Positions 36,401 to 47,900 of a stretch of 64,000 nucleotides of DNA are shown here, piece by piece. The stretch covers positions 20,406,044 to 20,470,043 of the forward strand of contig CM072158.1 of assembly GCA_036850595.1 (NCBI GenBank), read 5' to 3'. Source of the DNA: Rhyacichthys aspro. Taxonomy: Eukaryota > Chordata > Actinopteri > Gobiiformes > Rhyacichthyidae. Every line of letters begins with the position of its first letter. Position 1 is the stretch's first letter. The notes beneath the pieces are model-generated. The model saw only the letters and a list, made by a program, of their open reading frames with translations, was not told the DNA's origin and ran no database searches. The position numbers and the translations under genes are program-made.

Positions 36401-39400
36401 TTGTTCTTTTTTCACATCATGAAAAGCCGTCCTCGTTTGTGTTTCCCGGTTGATCCGTGCGTGTCTTAATTGGCTTCATTCACGTTGGAGCTGCATGCTC
36501 ACCCTCAGCTCAGAAAACAAGCAGTTTTTCCTTGGAGCATGCATTGAGAAAACTCCTGGATGTCAGGAAACAAAAGAGTTTACGTACAGATAGCGCAGAC
36601 AGGTGCCACACTCCAGGAAGAGATGGAACACCAGATCCAATTTGAAGGATGTGGATTATAAACAAGACTGTACTCTGTACTGTTTTTCGCACAAGTGGCA
36701 TGACACTCCTGGAGTAAGACAGGCTCTAACAACGACAATAACCTGCAGATCAAGCTGGATCGGGCTGGCTTTGTCCCGATGAGTTTCTGCTTTGAATGTC
36801 GCACTGTCTCAAGATATAGGCCTCCTGTATATTACTTAAAAGCAGTAGTAAAATCATGAATATCTCATGCACCGTCCTGGAACTGTATCTAAGGTTTTTC
36901 TTAAACGCATTTTCTGCTAGAATTTTTCCTACAGAGCTTTGCATGGATGCAGGCGGGCACGAGATTGCTTGTGTTTAAATCACTAGAATCTAACACCATG
37001 TTAGACAATGAGAGATAGAAGTGATGGTACATGAAAAAATAAATATATAAAAATACTCACATTGTCTCCACATTGGCATTCTTTAGTCATAAGAACATTT
37101 AGATCCATTATACACATAAAGGGTACCTGCAAACACACCATCCCATCAGATCTGAGAACAGTATCAGCAACAGCATGACATAAAATGAACCAAACTAAAA
37201 ATAAATCAATAAAGTATGCTCATCTAGGGAATATCAGATGTGCGTATTGTCCAGATGCTGTTTTTTTAGCAGTGCATCTGACACTTGGGAAGGCGTCTAG
37301 ACAAAAAAGATCTGGTGATAATTTCTTAGAAAACTCTCTCTTTATGCACTGTTACTTACAATATCAAAACTGCTGTGACAAATATTGAATGAACAAAAAG
37401 TCTTTTTTTCCTGAAGGTGCAAACGTCAACGTGGCGAGCAATAACAATGACGAGGTGACCCCCCTGCACACAGCAGCTCGGTTCGGTGTTCCAGAGTTGG
37501 TGGCGCTATATCTGGTCCACGGAGCATCTGTGGACGCAGTGAACACAGTCCAGGAGACCCCTCTGATGACTGCCACCTACTGGTCCTACAACTCCAGAGA
37601 GCAGACCTACAGCCAGGACCACCGCTTTGTCTGCCGCCTGCTGCTGGACCACAACGCAGGTCAGACACTGGGTCATTTTAGTCCAGATAATATCTATTGG
37701 AGATATTAGTTCAAGTTAAATACACAGAATAAATTGCTGAGTTATAGCAACACAGACTTGATTGTGAATACCAGTTCAACTTAGTTATAAATTGTCATAA
37801 TTTTGCCTTTGACTTGACACATTGTAAAAATGTACTATGTCATAATTACATAACTTGAAATTAAATGTGATTAAAGTAATTCACAATATATCACAGGTTT
37901 CTAAAGTCTAGGTGTGTTCATATGTTGCCCTCCTTAACATGTATATCTCATCTACACATGACAAGTTTAAACTGGTTTAAATCAATTTTATTATTGATTG
38001 ATTTTTTATTTAATCATTCATAGCAATCACTTACTGAATCCTGACTGAATCCTATAATAAGATATAGCCTATATTTTTGATCAATAGCTCTCAATGGATT
38101 AACAATAATATTGTGAACTTTGTGGCAGTACAAAAATACTTCAAGAGATATATCAGACTCAGCCTCATTCATCAAGGATGTGAAACAAACAAGGAAACTG
38201 GTTCTGGTACTTTTTAGTACTGATAAACAAAATGACAACTAACAACAATCTGTGGCATATGTAAAAACAAACAGAGCATGTCTGAAAAAGACAAGAGTAC
38301 TATAAATAAATACAAATAGTGAGCATAGTGCATGTATTAACAAACATACATAAATTCAGTTGTATACTCTTGTCAGGTCTCTGTTTCACAAGATTTGATG
38401 AGCTTCACACTTTACTGTAAACAAATTGAACCTGCATCCTGTAAAATCCTGCCAGACCCAAATGTCCAGGAGGAAGACCATAAGACAGCTCTTCACAAAG
38501 CAGCTTGGAACTGTGACCACATCCTGATGCAGATGCTGCTGGAGGCAGGGGCTGACACCAGGGCCATGGACATCAATGGCTGCGCTCCTATTCAGTACCT
38601 GCTCAAAGTGACCTCGGTCAGACCCATGTCCGTCCCCGAGCTGTGCTACCAGCTACTGCTCAACTACAACGCTGCTCGAATCTACCCTCCCCAGTTCCAC
38701 AAGGTACCCTCAGAGGACGTGGTTTAGTAGTCACTCCAGACTGACTTCTGTGTGTGCTCTCAGGTGCTGCAGTCCTGCCATGAATATCCACGAGTTATAG
38801 AAATCTTGGTTAACTCTTATGAACGTCTGAAGCCCACAAGGAAGTGGAGGTCTTCCATTCCAGATGAGTCCTACCAGGTATGCACTATGTTTTATTGTCC
38901 CCTTAGAAGATTCTATTTTCCGAATAGAGTTATTGACATATTTTTATTCTTGCATAACACATTCAGGCAAGACTGCCCAGAACACAGTTAGACCTTAATG
39001 GGCCCTAGGAGGACGATCGAGGAAGCTTTGCAAGAATACATTCTATTGGTTTATTATTTCTATATGGCAACTGATTAATCAATAAATCATAATCTCCTTA
39101 TCACTCCAGTTATCTATCAAAATCCCTCTTTTATTTTGAACTTTATTTTTTTCTTTTAGGATTACATTAGTGTTGTAAATTTAAACTCACTTTTAAACAC
39201 TGACTGCCTCCTTTCTTCCACAGCGTTTTAAAACATTCTACGACTCACTGTTTGCCATCTGCACCAACACGCCTCGCAGCCTGCTGCACCTCACCAGGTG
39301 TGCCATCAGGACCGCTCTGGGGGGGTTCTGCCAAAGGGGCGTTGAGCCGCTCCCTCTCCCAAACTCCATCAAGAGATACATATTATTGGAGCCTGAAGGG

Positions 39401-39412
39401 ATACTGTACTGA
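33271..39412 (+). CDS. asb4: ankyrin repeat and SOCS box protein 4, complete, 6 coding exons
   Basis: ASB4 is a substrate-recognition subunit of an Elongin B/C-Cul5-Rbx2 ubiquitin ligase. Exons 33271-33430, 35553-35852, 37417-37659, 38456-38703, 38764-38877 and 39224-39412 sum to 1254 nt, 417 residues, close to the roughly 426 of human ASB4. Ankyrin motifs: GKTPLHVACEVSNADCVALL, GHMPLHYC, VTPLHTAARFGVPELVALYL, ETPLMTATYW, KTALHKAAWNCDHILMQMLL. The SOCS box at the C-terminus has an Elongin-binding part (SLLHLTRCAIRTAL) and a Cul5-type Leu-Pro motif (PLPLPNSIKRY), and ends LLEPEGILY. The start at 33271 has a strong Kozak context (gccATGg) and aligns with the ASB4 N-terminus; an in-frame ATG at 33136 would add 45 residues. 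Position between ppp1r9a and pdk4 fits mammalian synteny. Confidence 0.97.
33543..33556 (+). promoter_or_regulatory. consensus CTCF motif in asb4 intron 1
   Basis: CCACCAGATGGCGC matches the CTCF core CCASYAGRKGGCRS at every position, on the + strand. Occupancy is unknown. Confidence 0.5.
34205..34330. repeat. hAT-like terminal fragment in asb4 intron 1
   Basis: gcagggggtcccaaactttt followed by cagaccacgacccac resembles CAGGGGTCCC-type hAT ends. A matching right end was not found. Confidence 0.35.
34815..35160 (-). repeat. interspersed repeat in asb4 intron 1
   Basis: On the - strand it reads gactctgcgtg.., gttctctccgggtactc, agacatgcatgtataggtta, atgaactgtccaggatgtac, gctgggataggctccagcca, then cgcgaccccc, and ends in gaatgaat. 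It shares modules with 11535-11790 and 13910-14010. Confidence 0.65.
35553..35852 (+). CDS. asb4: asb4 exon 2 (first ankyrin repeats)
   Basis: Acceptor gtgcag, donor gtcagc. It encodes GYWLPGYKLEKSWAMGLHV through CAQQLILK, including the TPLHVACE ankyrin signature. Confidence 0.97.
37417..37659 (+). CDS. asb4: asb4 exon 3 (ankyrin repeats)
   Basis: Acceptor ctgaag (weak), donor gtcaga. It encodes GANVNVASNNNDEVTPLHTA through FVCRLLLDHNA; phase 1 at both ends. Confidence 0.96.
38456..38703 (+). CDS. asb4: asb4 exon 4 (ankyrin repeats)
   Basis: Acceptor tgccag, donor gtaccc. It encodes DPNVQEEDHKTALHKAAWNC through AARIYPPQFHK. ARIYPPQFHK is a highly conserved ASB4 segment. Confidence 0.95.
38764..38877 (+). 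CDS. asb4: asb4 exon 5
   Basis: Acceptor ctcag, donor gtatgc. It encodes VLQSCHEYPRVIEILVNSYE through SSIPDESYQ. The intron before it is only 60 bp (38704-38763). Confidence 0.95.
39224..39412 (+). CDS. asb4: asb4 terminal coding exon 6 (SOCS box)
   Basis: Acceptor ccacag. It encodes RFKTFYDSLFAICTNTPRSL, the SOCS box, and stops at TGA 39410-39412. Confidence 0.96.
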   Translation, partial: RFKTFYDSLFAICTNTPRSLLHLTRCAIRTALGGFCQRGVEPLPLPNSIKRYILLEPEGILY

Positions 39413-40076
39413 GGAAGAGACTAGAGACTAAAAGAAAGACAAAAACAAGACATTATATTTATTATAAGTATTTTTGTTACATGTACAGTGATGTGTATTT
39501 TTACCACAGCCCTGCCGTTCCAAATGTACCTGGCACCCAGCCGAGTGCCTCCCTCATCCTAATCGTACTCTACTATTTACAGAACAAACACTTGACAAAC
39601 CACTCAGCTACAAGTGCCTCTTTTTCCAGGTGCCTTATATAAAGCTTTGTACACGAACAACACCAAAATCAGTCAGAAATTCACACCAATATACAAACAG
39701 CAGACCACTTTTTTCTTTGGTTTGAAGCGTTCTTCATACTGCAGTCCTTAGAGAGTCCAGTGTTTGGGATCTGCTCAGTTATGAATAGGTCATTTTCCAT
39801 GATTTGAAAAAAAAGCTAGCAGTGTTTCCAGGACATGTGGCGGTGTGGATACACAGCAGAGACTTGAGCTCATGTTTCAGCAGTTGTCACTGTTCTGTGA
39901 GTCTAAAGGTCATACATAAAGGTAGTATATAGACTGTTGGAGACAAACCCACTGTTATATACGGCTCATAGACAGCTGCTCCACAGGATAACAATGTCTG
40001 CGCATTAACATCACCTTTGTCCTTTAGCCCTTTGATCGGGTTTGTCTGTAATGAGTAACAAATAATGATAAGTGCT

Positions 40077-40082
40077 AATAAA
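40077..40082 (+). terminator. candidate poly(A) signal of asb4
   Basis: AATAAA about 665 bp after the asb4 stop. The region 39413-40100 has no credible ORF and is best read as the asb4 3' UTR. Downstream is the convergent pdk4 3' end. Confidence 0.5.
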
Positions 40083-40100
40083 AGTGTAGATTAGTGAAAC

Positions 40101-40865
40101 ATTCCAGTCTAAATCTGTTTCACAATAACATGATCGTGAATAAGAACATTTTCTATTTTAATTTAGGACTATGTTTTGGAAAAAGTAAATCTTATCTCTC
40201 AAAGCAGAAAATTGTAAGAACAGAGAATGTACTTTAAGGCAAGAGTGAAGAAAAAGAACAGTTTGCAGTAGAGCAGCACAGAATATTGCAAATCTATAGT
40301 CATAGCAGATGATGGACATCCTTGTGATGTTCCTCAGTAGCAGATATTTGTGGACAGTAGTGTTAAAGCTGAAAGACTATTTTTTAAATCAAGTCAAAGC
40401 AAAGACTATTTTATGTAGCATATTTAAGAATATTCTCAGTTGACCAAATACAGATAATTTTGTTTTTAGCCACTGAGAATCTATGTGGATATAGGCCCTG
40501 GATTAGTATGAGCTGTGAAATCACCTAAATTTACAGAAAATATTCTGACATTGCACTGGTCTGCTCTTATCTCTGAGTTTTTGTTTGTCTTGCATCTGTG
40601 CCAGCTGTGCAGTGACCTGTGAAGCGCTGCAGGTAAAGGGACACAGAGCCATATTCTGACATGGCCCATCATGAGGGTCTGAACAGAGTGGGACACTGTG
40701 CTGGCACCGAGCCACACTGCCACTGGAGCGTGTCTGCTGCTGAGGTGCACACACCAACACTGAGACGAGTTTTCCAAAACAAATAATGTGGGCACAATAA
40801 ACACAGTGTTTCTAAAGGTGGCTAGGCCTATCTACACATGAGACAAACAAGAGGTTCATGGAAAC
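40101..40865. other. asb4-pdk4 convergent intergenic spacer
   Basis: No gene, repeat or motif that I can support. The short open frames near 40481-40804 on the - strand lack homology and splice context. Confidence 0.5.
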
Positions 40866-40873
40866 AGCAGACT

Positions 40874-40879
40874 TTTATT
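40874..40879 (-). terminator. candidate poly(A) signal of pdk4
   Basis: TTTATT on the + strand reads AATAAA on the pdk4 strand, about 910 bp after the pdk4 stop. 40880-41789 would then be the pdk4 3' UTR; no other gene is visible there. Other hexamers could be used. Confidence 0.45.
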
Positions 40880-41789
40880 GTCTACATTCTCTGGTCCTGT
40901 TATTTTGATTCAACCTTTAAAACCATGACTATACAACGTGAGTAACACACAAACAAGTTCACAAGAAGAAAAAAAAATCTGACTTGAGTGATTGAAGTAC
41001 ACATTGTTGGATTATCCTTGACAATAAAGCCTCAGTATTCTTTATACTGTCTGATCTGATGATGATGTGCTAGTGAAGGCTTTTTAGATGTGTCTGTTTC
41101 ATTTGGACACTTTTTTCCAAAAGTGGTAAAAATGAAGAATTCTAAAATTTTAAGTACTTTTACAGTTAACCATAACCCAATTTTCCCTTGCTATAAAAGG
41201 CCAAGGACTTGAATTTTCACAAGTAAATCCTTGTTGCCTGTTTGTGCATATAGCACATTTTAAAAAAGGATGGGTCTTCTGTCATAGGCTGTTGTTGTCT
41301 AACTGCTCCTACATGAGGCACTCATGTAAATTTCATTTAAAATGTGACTTACTGTGGAAGCATGATTGTGAAATGTATGGACGTACAACATATTTCAATA
41401 AAGATAGTTTGCATAGTTCAAAACAGCAATATAGACAAAAGCAAGTGTTGGCAGAGAAATTTACAGAATTACAAAACCTAAATAAAAGCCTAGCAGTTTA
41501 ACACAACTTGTGTAACACTGTGATAAAGCATTAGTTGCTACCTGTCTGTTTTAAATGAAAGTTCCTGATCCTGGTAATGCTCTGCTTGTGATAGCAGCCT
41601 TTAATCATCACAATACAGTTTCATTTGTTGAGTTTGGTGACAAAGTCAACAAGACAAAATCACACTGAGGCAGAAACAGTTGAGCTTATTGATACACGCA
41701 GCAGGTAGAATGTAAAATGTCTGGAGTCTCCTTCATCTCTTTTAGAACATTATTCATCTCCTTGTTCCATTCAGCCACTGAGCGCTCAT

Positions 41790-41918
41790 CTACTTGCCCA
41801 GTTTCTTTGGGTCTTTGCTGGGCATGCACCAGTCATCGGCCTCTGAACTGGACTGGTAGTGGCGTAAAACTGACTTGTTGAAGACAGGAAGCCGCTCCAC
41901 AGATGTCGAGGACAGAGC
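41790..41918 (-). CDS. pdk4: pdk4 terminal exon 11
   Basis: Acceptor gacag, stop TAG at 41792-41790. It encodes ALSSTSVERLPVFNKSVLRH then YQSSSEADDWCMPSKDPKK. The SSEADDWC segment is the main sequence evidence for PDK4 over PDK2. Confidence 0.93.
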   Translation of the reverse strand, partial: ALSSTSVERLPVFNKSVLRHYQSSSEADDWCMPSKDPKKLGK

Positions 41919-44900
41919 CTGTCAGGTGACACACATGGGGATTCATTGCTGTGCAGTCTAATCACAGTGACATATTCACAAAACATATGTGCTCTCTTAC
42001 TCAGGAGTAGTTTAATACATTAACTCATCCTTCTGTTATTTATTATGGGACATGTGGGGATATTAGTGGCACCAGTATCCAACATACCAACCTACTTTAA
42101 CATTACACTTTATTGATCCACGAGGAAAATGAATTAGAACGGTTTTCAGGATGTGATGCTAGATAATCGCAGAAACAGATTTGGGCAAGTGGCATGTAGC
42201 AATATTACAGAAATGAAAATGGTTAAAAATGTAAGTTACCCAATATTTTGACTTAAATGGATATTACTGTATTTTCCGGACTATAAGCCGCTACTTTTTT
42301 CCCACGCTTTGAACCATGCGGCTTATACAGAGATGCGGCTTTTCTATGATTTTTTTCTTCAGCCCTCAGGGGGGCGCTCTAGCAGGAAGTGAAAAAACGA
42401 GACAAACGAGGCAGCGGTAGTCAGTACAAACAAGAAAGCACCAGTTTTTTTAAACACCAAAACAAAACTAATTTTTTACACCTCACCCCTCAAAAAAATT
42501 TGGTTTATTTTCATACCAGAGGAAGAAAAAAAAATTTTTTATAAAGAAAGATTACTTTTCTTTTTTTTGTCAGCACTTTTATGCCTAAGGCACTTAACAT
42601 CGTTCAGGTATATGAATAAACACTTGTGGTACAAAATCTATGTAAATATCTTATTTCTCAGCCTGGGTATCGGCGGCTTATAGTCCGGTGCGGCTTATAT
42701 GTGACAAAATATATATTTCTTTTAAATTTTAGTGGGTGCGGCTTATATTTAGGTGCGCTCTATAGTCCGGAAAATACGGTACCTGATTTTTCTTTTAAGT
42801 TTTAGGTTTCAGGTATATAAATATTCAGGTCTGAACATGGATGTTGCTCTACTCGGGTTGTAAACATTGAATCAATTACTGCCAAAAAAAAGTGTTCTTT
42901 GTGTTGTTCTTGGGTGTGGTGGTTAGGAGCTTGAGGAAATGTTTTTTGGTTAATGTAGCTTTAATGGTGCAAGACGTGTAATACACACCTTTAGATAAAT
43001 GACAGCAGAGGTGCCATGGCCCTCCATGGAATAGAGCTTCAGGTCTCCCTGAAAGTATTTGGCGTAGAGTCGAGAGATGGGCAGGCCATAACCAAAACCG
43101 GCCTTAAGGCACACACAAGGAAGAATGTTCATAATGAGTTTCTGCCCACCAGCTGTGGTTACACTTTGACAAGCATGTTACTGACTACATCCCTCTTTGT
43201 AATGTACTCATTGATAAAACTGCTGAGCTGAGGAGAATGGCTGTTCAGTGCATGTTTAATGTTTAATGGCACAGGTCGGTCTCACCAGAGGTGCGTTGCG
43301 GGAGTTGTCCATGTGAACAGGGCTGGGAGCAGTGGTGTACATGTAGCTGAAGAGACGCTCAATCTTCCTCAGTGGCACCCCGCCTCCTCGGTCTGACATC
43401 TGAGAATAAAAATAACTCACCATTTGTTATTTACATAATCTACACAATGTCAGTCAACATCATTAGGTTACACTGTATTCAGTCTTTTTTTTACCACAGG
43501 GTTCGTGATGTCCTGACGACAGAAGTCTTCTCTTTGATTTTCAGTTATTTGTTTCACCAGGTTAGACAGAGGTAACAATGTGTCACATACAACATAACAC
43601 AGCAAATAGAGCTGAAACTGACACCTGAAAGCACGACTTATTTGCATAGATTAACATAAATGCATCATATTCCCCATACCGCAATGTATATATTACATCA
43701 TTAGTCCATCATGCTTAACAGACATTTTATAATAAAGGCAATAAAGCACACGTGTCAAACTCAACACCCGGGGGCCAAATGTGGCCCTTTGCAATGTTTT
43801 ATGAGGTCCTTCAATACATTTGGAAAGTTATATTTTTGGCACTCGGTTTTAATGCATTTGATTTTGGCTTCAAAGATGACTAAAACCTTCAAAAACCTGT
43901 TAAAATCCAACTAAATCTGTTAGAATCTGAAGAGACAAAACTTAATAAAAGCTTCAAAATGTCATCATCTTCGGCCCCTGAAAGTATTCCTATTAACTAT
44001 CGTGGCCCTTCACCACTTTGAGTTTGACACCACTTCAATAAAGATTCAAAAGCCAAACTTAGGAGAAAAAAAAAAGCCAAACTGGTACTTTGATATATCT
44101 ACAAAGAGTCGCCAGTGTGATGCCAGTTGGAATGTGCTCATTGCTGTGTTTAGTGCAAAGGTTGGATTTAACACTCCGTGTCCTTGTTACCTTTATGGTC
44201 AGGTCCTCGCTGCCCAGAGAAACACGCACTTTGATCGGAGGTAATGTTGGACTTGTCTCATGTGTCTCCACTGTGGCTCTCATTGCATTCTGAAAAAGTA
44301 TGCAAAAAGTATCACGTTTTATATGATTATACATAAAGAATGAACTGTCCACATGTTCTGAGTGACTGTACCTTGAAGAGCTCAAACAGCATGTGGTAGA
44401 GGTGGGATGGAACATATACAATGTGCAGAGGGTGACCAGGGTTCTGGGCTTAAGCACAAGAGAAACACAGACCATGACATCTTTGTTGAACAGTCTTTGT
44501 AGATTACCATATCTTTCATTCATACTCTGCTGTTTGAGGAGTAAGAAACACGGGGTAATAATAATAATAATAATAAGTTGAAATATTTTTTTCTTTAAGC
44601 TACAATTTGCAGGATTTACATGAAAAAAGTCAAACAACAAAACAATGACCTATTTAACACAAAACAAAAAATCCCTTTTATTGCATTCCTACTTGTATTT
44701 TATTATTTTTTTTTTTTTTTACTTTTTTTTTTTTAAACTCTGTTTTTATTGAAAGTTTTTAAGAGAATTAAGACAGAATAACTAAACAATGACCGACAAA
44801 AAAAAAAAAAATCAGAAAGAGCCATCTGGTAAACAGAATAAAACAGATAATACAAGTAGAAATGGTCACAGATTCTTGTCCAGATAATTATTCCATTTTT

Positions 44901-47900
44901 CCCAGTATTGTTCACATTTTTCAGAGGAATGTCTGATGGAAAAAGTTAGTCGCTCCATAACGTAAAGTTCGTGTATAATGTCCGTCCATTCTGAAACAGT
45001 TGGTGGGTCCTCCTTTAACCACTTTCGTGTTATAGCCTTTTTGCTGGCTGCCTGTAATATTTGCAACAGATATCTGTCTCGTTTCCTTAATTCTGTTGGT
45101 ATGTTGCCCAAGTAAAATACACTGAAGCTCTCCTCCAGCTGCAGTCCAATAATCATTTGAATTGTCTTAACAACATCTGTCCAATAGGGAGAAATCTTAG
45201 GACACTTCCAGAAAATATGGAAGTGGCCAGCTGATGCATACCCACATTTCCTCCAACATCTACCATGTTCGACATTTTTACTCTGAAGTTCCTTAACTCT
45301 GGGGTAACAAAAACCTCACTGCGCTTTTCCAAGAAAACTCCCTCCATAAATCAGAGCTTGAAGTAGTTGCTATAGTGTTACAAATATTTAACCAGTCGTC
45401 TTCAGACAATTCTATTCTAGCCTCTTTCTCCCATCTGAGCTTAATGTACATAGTAGACAGTTTCTTTTCCGTTTGCAGTACAGAGTAAATCCTGGAAATC
45501 TGTTTTTTAGTCAGTTTTACTTTACATGCATCGATAAAAATGTTAATTAAAGATTTTCTATCCCGTTTTTTTGAGATATCTGCAATAAAATGATGTCTTA
45601 ATTGAAGATATCTATAAAAGTCATCTTTCTCTAAATTATAACTGTCTGATAATTGTTGGAAAGTGTCAAGACCTTTTTCAGAAGATATTTTCCAATATGC
45701 AGTAATGCCCCAGCTGCACCAGTGTTTAAACCTACTATCAATTTTTGCAGGGGTGAATTCTGTATCATATGCTGGCCAGCGCAAGATTTTTGCATCATCT
45801 TCAAAGGTCTTGTCTCTAAGTTGTTTAAGCCAGATGCTTAGTGGCACCTTAATCCAGCTGGACACTCTAGGCAAAAGCAATTGTAATAATGATTTATCTC
45901 CTAAAATTGAAGGAAGAGGTGTTTGGATTTCAGCCTGGTCTATTTCTTTCCACCTGGCATCACATGTTGGGTCACACCACGCAATCAGAACTCTAAGTTG
46001 TGCAGCTTTATAATAGTTTTCTAAACATGGGAGGGCCATACCCCCTTCATTTCTAGCTAATTGCAGTGTCTCATACTTTATTCTTGGTCTCCGTTTTCCC
46101 CAGATAAAATTTGAAATCATTCTGTTCCATTCAATAAATTGTTTTGAGGGCACTTCAACCGGCAGTGATAGAAATAGATAAAGTAGTTTAGGCAGCACAA
46201 TCATTTTTATTAACTCAATTCTGTTATGCATACTCAATGGCAGAAGCAACCATCGGTTCAAATCAGCCTTAATATTAGTTGTTAGGGGAATGTAGTTATG
46301 TTTATAAATGTCGTTTAAGTCTCTAGGCAGTTGGACACCTAAATACTTAATTAAGTTGTTACTCCAATTACCCTTAAAAAGTTTTAGGATATTCTTGTCT
46401 GGTTTATAGTTAAAGGTAAGGATCTGTGTCTTATGGAGGTTTAGTTTGTAGCCAGAATATGAACCAAAAATGTTAAGCAGAGAGATCAATGATGGAAGGC
46501 TACTATCGGGTTTAGTAAGGGTCACCAGCACATCGTCTGCATATAAACAAACCTTGTGCTCTGAGCCATGTATGGTGACACCTGCCACCTCCTCACACTC
46601 TCTAACAGCCTGTGCCAACGGCTCTATGAACAGAGCGAACAACGCCGGGCTAAGCGGGCACCCTTGTCTGCAGCCGCGTTCAAGAGAAACCAAATTTGAC
46701 AGGTCCCCATTCACTTTAATTCTGGCCGTAGGTGAGCTATACAAGGAGCTTAGACAGGTAATTATCTGACTATTAAACCCAAAACGCTTTAAAACCGAAT
46801 ATAAAAACTCCCACCTGACGGAGTCAAACGCCTTTTCAGCGTCAAGGCTAAGAGCTACTGATTGTACGGTTTTCATATGATCAATGAGATGAAGCGCCCG
46901 GCGTACATTATCATGTGTTTGCCTATTTTTGACAAAACCGGTCTGATCAGTATCTATCAGTTCTGGGATTATGTTTTCTAATCGTTTGGCCAATATTGTT
47001 GCAAATATTTTATAGTCCATATTTAGTACGGATATGGGTCTGTAAGAGCTACATTGAGTCATATCCTTCCCCGTCTTTGGTATTACAGAGATAAGAGCAT
47101 TTTTCCAAGATGGTGGAGGTGTCCCGCCCCCCAGAACATGATTAAAGCAAGATTTTAGTAATGGTATAATAGACCGTCCAAAGCACTTGTACCATTCAGA
47201 CGGGAAACCATCTGGGCCAGGCATTTTATTACCCTTCAGGTTTGATATTATCTTATTAATTTCTTCCTCTGTTATCTGTTGTGTAAGGATCTTATTTTGT
47301 TCTGAACCTATAGAAGGTAAATCTAGAGAAGCTAGAAAATGGTCTACAATTGTTAAATCTGCTGCAGGGGGTTGGGAGTATAAATTTGAGTAGTAAGCTA
47401 CAAAAGATTGTTGTATATCCTCCAAACCATGTTGTAACTCATCGGTCTGTGGGTTTTTGATTTTATGTATATACCTATTCGCTTGCTGCTTGCGTGTCCT
47501 CCAAGCAAGTAACTTTTTAGCTTTAGGACCATTCTCATAATAATTTTGTTTTATAAATTTTGCTTTCTTTTCTATTTGGCTCTCATATAATTCATTTAGG
47601 GTTCGTTTCTTGTAAAGTAATCGTTTTAAGGTATCCTCATCATTTCTTTTCACATGCTCCTCTTCTAAACGTTTAAGCTCCATAACCATGTCTTGAATTT
47701 GTTTCTCTTTGCTTTTTCCTAATAGATGACCACCTTATCAACTTGCTCCCTAAGAACTGCCTTGGCAGCATCCCATAGCACACTAGGTGAAACAACACCA
47801 TTATCATTATGAAACATATAACTTTCAAATTCTTCTTCTACATATTTAAGGAATTGAGTCTCATTCAGGAGACTAGAATTGAGTCTCCAGAGAGTCTCTT

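Noticed and set aside
40481..40804. Two overlapping - strand frames between asb4 and pdk4
   Set aside because: Cys/His content suggested a small secreted protein, but there is no promoter, splice or homology support and the two frames overlap.
45653..47393. Several + strand open frames
   Set aside because: All lie antisense to the L1 reverse-transcriptase frame.
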